Of a DNA stretch of 64,000 bases, positions 55,578-64,000 are shown in pieces. The stretch is from assembly GCA_035578905.1 (NCBI GenBank), contig JAQJVL010000203.1, positions 276,491 to 340,490 on the forward strand. The letters are read 5' to 3'. This DNA comes from Stictocephala bisonia (taxonomy: Eukaryota > Arthropoda > Insecta > Hemiptera > Membracidae). Below the pieces are notes generated by a model, which did no database searches, had not been told where the DNA came from, and was given only the letters and a program-made list of their open reading frames with translations. Numbering within the stretch: the stretch's first letter is position 1; each line of letters starts with the position of its first letter. A program made the translations under genes and the position numbers.

Positions 55578-55781
55578 AACCTGTCACGATTTGCGATTGC
55601 CCAAAGTAGTAGTAATACACGTTTGTCTTTTTTACAATATTAAATATTATAAATATATTTTAGTACTAAAAAAACGAAAAATATGGACATCTACCAGGTT
55701 TTCCCTTTGTACGGTATGGACATGGACACAGAATGAAAAATACAAACTGTCCGTTCAAAATACGGACGTAAGGCAACCCTA
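55329..55781 (-). mobile_element. Second, unrelated hAT remnant
   Basis: Minus strand: terminus TAGGGTTGCCTTACGTCCGT at 55781, followed by CGGACAGTTTGTATTTT, which is like a widespread hAT end (CAGGGTTGCC...CGTCCGTATTTT). About 200 bp further in is the end of a transposase gene (55577-55329), so most of the gene has been deleted. The other terminus was not located; GGTTATCATACATTTT near 54878 is a weak candidate. Confidence 0.65.
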
Positions 55782-56774
55782 ACCATTGGATTACCGTTCC
55801 TGCCTGCAGCTCACTTGTAAGACCTCTAACTTCAATCGTGATCAGAACATCAAAATCACTTATATGCCTTCTAGACCAATCATGGTTATGTATTTCACGT
55901 GATTTCATCGTATATTAACAAAGATTTAATGTGAGAAATATTCAAATACCTATAATGTTTATTACATATACAATATTTCTATTGCTGTCTTCCCGCATAC
56001 CATAAATCCTCATCGAAAAAATAATCATAACTATTTTGGAGTTAACAAATACAAAAAACATCATGTAATACTTTTGTTTTATGTGAAGAATATTCAAAAG
56101 TGACTTTTCTGTGACCTACTCATTACAGACAATAAGACCGCTTAGTGGAAATAACAATGAAAAAGTTTAACTAAAAGTACGGGAAAAGATGAACAGCAGT
56201 TGAATTGGCTGGATGGGTGAGTCACAGTCAGGAACAGACATTCTGCTTGATATGACTTGGTGCGTGACTGGAGATTAGAGATTTTTCTATTCCATAACTG
56301 AGCTGCTCTGACCATGGAAGGTCCTCGGATAGCAAATTACGGTTATGAGAGGTTTTGTCAAGAGCTGTGATCACAAGTCGCCATGTGATTCTAAAATCAC
56401 AGTTACAAAATCAAAGGTCATGATTTCTGTTCCATCACAAGATATGGGTGATGGAAACACAATGTGGCCTATGGGATCTTGTTATTTAATACACATAACC
56501 TCACTGTTTGACTGTTGTTGTCGATAGCACTAAGTATCAAATAACGTAAAATCTGTCTTTTCTATCACAACTGACAGTTGGTCCTTGTCAGCGCCTCAAA
56601 ACTTAATGTCAGTAACTTATTACTTTATTCATTTTATAAACCTGAAAGCATATCTGCTAGATTGTTTAAAATTCAATAGTTGCATGTAATAACTATAAAT
56701 GTATAATTATAGTTGTTTGCATGTTCCAAATAATTTGTTTGCTGAATATTCCAATGAATCCAGTAATAGTCTGA
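55782..56774. other. No gene seen
   Basis: No codon-biased frame or repeat recognised. Confidence 0.4.
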
Positions 56775-57498
56775 AGGTGAGTTCATGTTTACCCGGAGTT
56801 GAAATCCTGTAGTTGCCAACTTTTTTGTATAATTCAGTGTAAACACAACGGCAGTTCACTAGGCTGTCAACTAATATTAGGGGTTGACAATCAACATTTC
56901 AGTTGCCAAATGGTTTTCGAGTCGGTAAACTTCCCTTCCGCCTATCCAAGCACATGCTGGCAGAATATGGCTTATGGCCCTCTTCCATTTCTTTTGTACT
57001 CCCTGTGGCTGTCAATAGGCGGAAGGACAAATAACAATGAAGAGTCTTATTAAAACTGTTTAACGAACTGACCAAAAGAAAGCGATTTACTAAGAGAAAC
57101 TGTCGACTGAAGTGAAAACGTTACAAATAGTAGGAGGGGGGATAAAGAAAGTATAAAAAAAGCTGTACTTTCATTAAAAACCATCAGGTTTTAATAAAAC
57201 TGCTGATCAATATTTTCTGGATGATTGTAAAGTCGTTCAATCATCATGAATGAAAAAGAATCATTCACATAATGATGTATGTGAAAACGTTCTTTTTAAT
57301 ACATCATTCACTTTCAAAAAGAACTTTATTAAAAAAATATTGTATTTTTTTTATAAAAGGTTGGCGATCAATATTTTAGGACGAATTAATGTTTGGTTGC
57401 CAACTATAGGATATCTGGTTGCCAACTCAGGTTTTTCAACCAAAGTTGTAAACAAAAGTTGGCAGCTTTTGGTCGTAAACTCCGGTGTAAACCCGCCT
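56775..57498. mobile_element. Candidate MITE, 724 bp, 3-bp TGA duplication
   Basis: Left AGGTGAGTTCATGTTTACCC+GGAGTT and right (read inward) AGGCGGGTTTACACCGGAGT resemble each other over about 45 bp, ending in GTTGCCAAC/GCTGCCAAC. TGA flanks both ends (56772-56774, 57499-57501). GTTGCCAA recurs at 56812, 56902, 57392 and 57418. No transposase frame. PIF/Harbinger-like by TSD length only. Confidence 0.6.
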
Positions 57499-57898
57499 TG
57501 AGGACTTTTCGGTTTAGAGGAAGTTTGACAGTTTTACCTGTCTTTTCCTGACTTTTAGCCTGTGAGTTGATTAGTGTGAAAAATTAAAAACAATTGTTAC
57601 ATTATACAGTTTCACGAATATATAATAAGTCGTTTTTACTTGGTGGTTTTTAAATGCCAAAAAACAATCCAAGTTTCTTCTATTAATATATAAAGACAAA
57701 AAAATTACAACATGATGACAATTTTACTTCTACATAGTTTAACCTAGAAATAAATGAGAGACATTTTGATGTTATATGTTTATGCCTAGTGGCATCATAC
57801 CCTTTTTTTGTTCTAACTCGGGTATCCATAATATTTAATTGGACAGTAGTGTGAGCTCAGCTTGCTGCTGACGAACGTCTGCTGCAGTGCTGCATGCA
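57499..57898. other. AT-rich spacer
   Basis: Nothing recognised. Confidence 0.4.
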
Positions 57899-58128
57899 TG
57901 TCGTCTTTTCCTGATGAAACTCTTTGGTTTGATAACCCTCTTTCTGAACTAAGATGCTAGAATCAGGTCGAGGGGTGCAGAAGTGAGATTTTTTGAGTAT
58001 TGTCTTATTTTAACAAGCTAAGTTAGGGCTAAGAAGCCCTCTATAACACTTAACCTGGGGACCAACGGCTTTACGTGACTTCCGAACCACGGTAGCGGCA
58101 GAGCAAAACTATCGTTGGTCACATTGCC
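57899..58128 (-). repeat. SINE, minus-orientation copy
   Basis: Reverse complement of 60030-60256 over about 225 bp with few differences (CTAAGAAGCCCTCTATAACA, CCGAACCACGGTAGCGGCAG). The tRNA-like head is largely missing. It forms the left arm of a large inverted repeat. Confidence 0.88.
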
Positions 58129-59961
58129 AACGAGCTAAACAACAAAAAATGAACCAAACAAGCAAAAAAATATACTGATCACTAGGCACAATTATAACAA
58201 GTGTCCTGTCTCTGATTATCCTAAAAGCACCCTAATCACTAGGCACGTTTATTGCTACTCCACATGCAGGTTCAGCACCACGGCTGATGTCTAGTTGCAC
58301 CGGCGGACAAATCTGGGTCTCTTCAGGTAGAACGCTTGGGCACACTTCCATTCCGGGATATTTTATAGTAATCACAGACAAATTCAACAAAAAGTTCACT
58401 TATATGAAACAATATCATATACTGATGTATGTTTGGTATACGAGTACATGATGGTTTCCGATAGCAAAGTAGAATTCATTGAGAGTTAAGTGTGAACAAT
58501 GTTTAATTTCAATAGTGAAACTTTCTAAAACAAAGATTGTTTTTTATAAGGATTACCAAACTTGGCCGTATGTAGTTTTTATAAGGGAGGTTTATTGCAG
58601 ATTTTCATTTTTCCTGCTAAACACATCGGTAACTTAGGCCTTTAAGTTACACTATCATTGCTTTTGTTTATCATAATAATCTCAACTATAATAATTATCA
58701 CTTTAACTGACTCTATCATTCAAGACAAAGTTCAATTCTTTAGCAAATTTATTTAGCAAACACACGATTACTCAAAAAATTTATTGATAATACTGAAGAA
58801 TCAGGAAGAGGTAATTTTAAAACCAATATAATATATACTTTCAAATAATGGTTTAATTAAATAACAATAGTAGATCTCAACAATATACCAATAATTTTTT
58901 TTTACAATACGAAAATTAATACAAAGTTATTGAAAGAATTTGAGTTAAACTTTTTTCGAAGTCTTACAATAATAATAAAATTATATTAACACTAAAGAAA
59001 GAAGTGATATGTCTAGTTTAACAAGCTATAACAAAATTAAATAAAGACATCCATTGTACAATGTCTACTATGTGATTTGAAGCACATGAACTGACATAAA
59101 TAGAAATGCATGGCTTTCAAAAATAATAAAATTGAGTCTTGAAAGTAAGTACTGCTTTTCTAAACAGATTTATACCTCAGAACAATAATACAACTACTAA
59201 TACGTTACATGGAAATAAATTATTTCAGCAAGGTAGTTCACTGCATTACATAACTTTTTGTGATGGAAGTAAAATCGCTTGACATAATTCATCCTGCAAA
59301 TTAATCTGGCCATGTATTTGTGCTTTGAAGTTTTCTTCGAATAAATGTGTTACGAAAATAAATGATCGACTACATTACGTCGATTTAAACTGACTATGGC
59401 CCGGTGCAACTGGACAACTCCCAATCACCACGGGCGGTAGACTGAAAGGTTTCAGGATGGCTGGCAGGCAGTCCAGCGGTCTCCGAAGTCGCACAACGCC
59501 ACCCGGTCATCCGGTCTCTCAAAGCCGTTATGCTCTATCTCTTGAAAGTACCCACACAATAAGTAAGTTGAAAGAACTCCACAATAAGTTTTGTGCTATA
59601 AATTGCCAGAACTGGAAGTAGTTATATAAGACACCACCAGGTCGATCGGCTTACGTTTTCTCCACTAGGTACCACTACTATCGTGCAAAACAACACTTGA
59701 TTTGTATAGTTATTTTTTTGCTAATTGAATAAATATTTTTAATTTGCTGTAATAAAAGTAGTGTCTTTATTAAATAATATTCATCAAATTAGTAAAATAA
59801 TTAATTAATATATTTACAATATGCGTTAACCTATAATAAATATAATAGTTAAAGAATGAATCACTCTTACTTTAAACAATCATTCTGACTATAATAATAT
59901 CTCATATTTATGAACTTTACATCTATATCAGATGTACATTATTTTTTTTTTATCAAATCAT
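58129..59961. other. 1.8-kb interior between inverted SINEs
   Basis: Mostly AT-rich with GC-rich patches at 58250-58350 and 59400-59530. No protein recognised on either strand. Confidence 0.45.
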
Positions 59962-60256
59962 GGGAGCGGCCGTAGATAAGGGGCTAAGTCGTTGGCTTGC
60001 TACTCAGACGGTCCGGGTTCTGTTCCCAATGTGACCACCAATAGTTTTGCTCTGCCGCTACCGTGGTTCGGAAGTCACGTAAAGCCGTTGGTCCCCAGGT
60101 TAAGTGTTATAGAGGGCTTCTTAGCCCTAACTTAGCTTGTTAAAATAAGACAATACTCAAAAAATCTCACTTCTGCACCCCTCGACCTGATTCTAGCATC
60201 TTAGTTCAGAAAGAGGGTTATCAAACCAAAGAGTTTCATCAGACAAGGACAACAAA
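59962..60256 (+). repeat. tRNA-derived SINE, fuller copy
   Basis: Head GGGAGCGGCCGTAGATAAGG with a B box GGGTTCTGTTCCC at about 60016, then the body GTGGTTCGGAAGTCACGTAA, TTAAGTGTTATAGAGGGCTT+CTTAGCCCTAACTT, and a tail ending TCAAACCAAAGAGTTTCATC. Its body equals that of the 5S-headed SINEs at 25.1 and 31.8 kb, so the family has swapped promoters. Confidence 0.85.
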
Positions 60257-60685
60257 ACATACCATCAGGTATGTCTGATGTTTTGTGGTATACAGGATCA
60301 GTTGGGACTCATCCCCATTTCAATGGCGTAGCAGCCACTCGGTGGCGATTAGGAAAACCTCACCTCACCCTCACGGATCAGTTATCAAAAGTACCTGGTG
60401 AGAAAGACGGCTTCGTCCAGTCTCGTTTATCCTAATCAAGAAGAAGAAGATGGTCCCATCTCCTGAAAATGACCAATATGGTGCTCAGGAGAAACCCACT
60501 GAAAGGAGAATTCCCTCGATAATTGTTGAGTTGGGGGGGGGGGGGGGAATGGCCTCTCTGGTCTCTAGGAAGCAAGATACGTCAAAATCTCTTTAGTTCC
60601 TGGTAGCCTTGTATGAGTGGGACCTAGTCCCTCTGCAACAAGGTCTTCCAGGAATACTAGGGGGTCATGGACACTATCCTCTACG
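60257..60685. other. Possible LINE 3' end and 5' part of the next LINE
   Basis: TCCTAATCAAGAAGAAGAAG at about 60430 looks like a LINE 3' tail. A run of 15 G lies at 60533-60547. The block 60550-60685 may be ORF1 end or leader of the element that follows. Not resolved. Confidence 0.35.
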
Positions 60686-61975
60686 ATGGCTGAAAGCCTT
60701 AGGATAGCCTTGTGGAACGCCAATTGAGTCGTAGCTCGTCGTAATGGACTTGTTATAACTGCAGAGGAACGAGATATCGACACAATGTTGATTCCGGACT
60801 CTCACTTACGGGCGCACACCAACTTCCCACACAAATAGTCCCTGGCTACTTAGTGTACAAGGGGGTGCTTGGTCCGAACCCCTCTTCATCGAGGTGGTTA
60901 TAGAGATGCGTGGGTTGGTGCTGCTGCCCTTGTTAGATCGATGGCACGACAAGGATGGCATATGTGTCACTGCACCTGGCGAGCCAACTCACTACATATC
61001 TCCGGTACATGCAACTCTTGCTTTTCTTGACATGCTTCTATTTCAGGGATTCCAGGGTACACTAGACGTGTGCGTGGTCAGTTACCACAATCCTGGTCAA
61101 ACAAAATCCAATGGTCAATGACCATCGGCCCACAATCCTATCTTGGATATCCTTGAGGGAGCCCAAAGTCTGTGTGGCCTCCTACCGGGTCTTGAAAAAG
61201 GATTGACTGGAAAAACTTCAGTGCGAACCTCAAATGACAACTCCGACTGCTGTCATCTGCACGGACCTTTAATGAACTTAACTTGCAGGTGCAGAAGCTA
61301 TAAGGTGTGCTAGCAGACGCTATCGAGGCTGCCATGTGGTCTACCCCTCCGAAGCCTGCCATGCCAGCTCTCCCAGCTTTTATTCGACATGAACGCCGTG
61401 AACTACTGGATAAAAAGAGACTAAGATGTGCCTGGCATCGGAGACGTTCAACCACCAGAGTCAAATAGTCAAAAACCTGCTGTGTGATTATAGGAAGATG
61501 TCGTGGAATGACTACGCCTCCGGGCTTGACCGTGCTGATAGCAGCGCCTGGAGACTAGCCAAGACACTTCACAGCGAAAAGAGGTAATCTCGTCCACTCT
61601 ATGGTCAGCACGGCTTGGTATACTCAGCCGTGACAAAGCCGAGGTCTTCCCTGAAACCATGGAAGAGCAGTTTCGACCTCATTCCAACGTCTATGACAAC
61701 AACCACGTTGAAGAGGCGGAGCAGTGACAATTTCTTTGTTGCAGAATCTGAAAATGCCATCGACCTATTCACTACATATGAGGTCTAGAAAGCAGTTAAG
61801 AGATTCAAACTGCGGAAATCACCAGGGATTCGACGGAATGGATACTCAAGCACTTCAAGCTTCGGCCCTGCTGATGATTTGGTTCCAGTGTTCTACTCGG
61901 CACTATGGTTGTTTCCTGAGCTGCTGGAAGGTGGCTAAAGTCACCCTGATCTCCAAGTCTGGCAACAATTATAAT
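60686..61975 (+). pseudogene. Jockey-like LINE ORF2, decayed (endonuclease to early RT)
   Basis: Starts MAESLRIALWNAN (ATG at 60686), the typical jockey-clade endonuclease start, then a stop, then RDIDTMLIPDSHL where LISETHL is expected. Across several frameshifts and stops come HATLAFLDMLLF, NDHRPTILSW (SDH motif), RIDWKNFSANL, ADAIEAAMWSTPPK, the SAWRLAKTLHS / QHGLVYS linker, and KAVKRFKLRKSPG followed in another frame by FDGMDTQALQ and SCWKVAKVTLISKSGNN (start of the reverse-transcriptase domain). It stops abruptly at about 61975, so most of RT is missing. At least five frame changes make it long dead. Confidence 0.88.
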
Positions 61976-63763
61976 TAGTAATAACATCATAGATAGTACA
62001 GTAAATAAATATCTATATACATAATATATACTAAGAATAATATGAATACAACATTAAATATATAAAATAATAAATATAATATGATAGAATAAGAAAATCT
62101 AGACAGTGGTATAATAATGTAAAATGTTTGAGTTGGATCAGTCCACGTACCTTAATGAAACAAGTTATGTATGGGATTATAAATTGGGGAGTGACAGGTT
62201 GATGGGGAGGTGTCTTCCTTGTGCGAACTAAATTAAGGCGTGGGATAGTTTATTATGGGTTCACCACGTCAAGCTATCCTTCTTCGGAACTTGAGACTTG
62301 GCTTGATGGCGTGAACCAAAACTGGGGCTTTCACATCTTGATACGCAAACACTTTCAACTTATCGATATATCGAATTTTTTATATATCACAAAACTAATA
62401 TCGATCTAACAATAATGTTGAAAGAAACCGATGAAACGAACTGTAAATGGTACATGTGTCTAAACTTATATACTAACTCTTATGTTATACCATAAAAAAA
62501 GAAAAGAAAAACAGCCAAGTTACAATTTAGAACAGCCTACTAGGTAATATTTTAAAAAATTAAATACATTTACCTACATGAAACTATTTGTGGCCGTGAG
62601 GTCAAATAACAAAATTGAAAATTAGAATAGTCCTACTTTCAGTTATTATATAATTCATTAGAAAGTAATATACTAACATAATTATTTATCATTCATACTG
62701 TAGTCTTCTCATTGGAAGTATTTATAGTCTGAAAAGTTATTCCGCTTAAACATTACAATAATTAAATTTTTCAATATTTGAGGCCTTTTGTTGTTAGTGA
62801 CAATATCATAAGATCAAAACAGTTATTTTCAAGTTATAAATTATTATTGTTGTTTTTCAATACCTTAGTAAAAATACCTTAAAGCTAGTTAACTAGAAAC
62901 TTAATTGAAAGGGAGCATAACGGCCACGTGGTTTTTAAGGACTAGAGTTTTAAGGCCACTTTTTAAGGCTCGTCTTACAATAAAATATATAGTAATTTGT
63001 TCCCCTCACGCAAAACAAAAGTTAATTAATTTACTATTGCAATTCCAAGTGTTGTAAGCATAAAAGGTAAATTACTAATTATGCTTACAAAACTTGTATT
63101 TTCTGAATCGTGATGAGTTAGAGCGCGGAGAATAACATTAAAAATTCAGTGATACGATTTTTCAGACACAATACCGACATAACATGTAGAATTTGTTTAT
63201 TTATTTATTTTTTCAATATAAATACAAATTTCAGCACCATTTTTATAAGAAATTTTACAAATATGACTTAATTATTCAGTTAGACTCATATATATTGTAA
63301 TGACTTGTACTTTTGGAAATCATTAATAGGCCTAGGTACAATCTTACATAGCGTAAAAAATCATACATACAAAAAAATTACTCTAATAACTAAATAAAAA
63401 TAGAAAAATATGTATATTATTTAACAAAAGATAAAATAACAAAAAATAAAAAAGAACTTAGAGATAATTCAACAATCAAATTAAAAATAAGGAATAGTAA
63501 TATTTTGATGAATAAACATTAACCAACGAATAATATAATAAAAGGTTTATATAAGTATTGATAACTGTATATTAATAAGAAAAATAACAATAAGAATACT
63601 GTATTTTCATAATTAAATAATAATAATAAGTCAATTTAAGGTGACAGCGTACTACATGAGAATATTTACAGTAAGTCGTGAGTAGTATGACCTCATAAAA
63701 TATCGAAAGAAGGAAGAGGTCGTTATCGACCCACTAACATAGATATTGCGGCCCTAGACGATC
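61976..63763. other. AT-rich sequence, no gene seen (1.8 kb)
   Basis: Nothing recognised; some frames of about 60 codons lack motifs. Confidence 0.45.
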
Positions 63764-64000
63764 AGCTTCAAGATACGACCCACTTCAAGAGACGACACGT
63801 TGCAAGAGACGACCCACTTCAAGAGACGACTCGCTTCAAGAGACGACACGTTGCAAGAGACGACACGTTGCAAGAGACGACCCGCTTCAAGAGACGACAC
63901 GGTTTCAAGAGATGACACGTTGCAAGAGACGACCCACTTCAAGAGACGACACACTTCAAGAGACGACACGTTGCAAGAGACGACCCGCTGGTCCCACTGG
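63764..64000 (-). repeat. 17-bp tandem array reaching the right edge
   Basis: About 13 units of AGACGACCCACTTCAAG or AGACGACACGTTGCAAG, two variants mixed, running off the window. 17 is not a multiple of 3, so the 71-codon frame on the minus strand is accidental. Confidence 0.95.

Noticed and set aside
61138..61660. Minus-strand frames of 108 and 63 codons
   Set aside because: They are antisense to the decayed jockey-like LINE, whose plus-strand motifs are clear.

Overview
This window is non-coding-dominated nuclear DNA of an insect. It is AT-rich, has intron-type splice signals, and is full of decayed LINEs, SINEs, cut-and-paste transposons and tandem repeats. A bug (Hemiptera) is my best guess. 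The reasons are the single-exon secreted AAA-ATPase-like gene at 28.2-29.5 kb (a family I associate with hemipteran expansions), scattered TTAGG/CCTAA-type telomere-motif tracts, and the mixture of jockey-like LINEs, 5S-derived SINEs, hAT, piggyBac and Harbinger elements. This is inference, since no search was run. Some of the open frames begin at GTG or TTG; I give the first ATG where it matters.

Layout. 0-1.7 kb: minus-strand LINE with ORF1 (PHD finger, coiled coil, baculovirus-FP-like C-terminus; one in-frame TGA) and the 5' end of ORF2 (endonuclease) running off the left edge. 2.3-5.5 kb: dispersed repeats and a promoter/LTR-like GC island. 5.8-6.7 kb: an internally deleted Harbinger element with perfect TTA duplications. 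7.4-8.5 kb: a repeat with a second copy at 36.7-37.8 kb. 10.6-14.1 kb: several minisatellites, including (GGGT)4 runs, and a tRNA-derived SINE. 14.4-16.3 kb: LINE 3' remnant and a 0.5-kb (CT)n tract. 17.9-20.9 kb: a 3-kb satellite of 33-bp units with 106-bp and 779-bp higher orders. 21-28 kb: more repeats and foldbacks.

28.2-29.5 kb: the one convincing intact host-type gene, a signal-peptide protein with an AAA-ATPase-like fold. 30.5-31.5 kb: 77-bp tandem array with 231-bp higher order. 31.8-33.1 kb: 5S SINE abutting a repeat that is itself split by a 5'-truncated LINE. 34.4-36.3 kb: long degenerate minisatellite that inverts near its right end. 38-44 kb: two candidate exons (minus strand), foldback elements and a MITE.

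46.98-54.66 kb: the structural highlight. A 7.66-kb hAT element with an 8-bp target duplication carries, inside what appears to be the intron of its own two-exon transposase gene, a 2.95-kb piggyBac element with TTAA duplications and an intact transposase with all four catalytic aspartates. The host hAT transposase is dead (two stops, one frameshift). 54.7-64 kb: a second hAT remnant, a MITE, SINE copies in inverted orientation about 1.9 kb apart, a dead jockey-like LINE and an 18-copy-scale 17-bp tandem array reaching the right edge.
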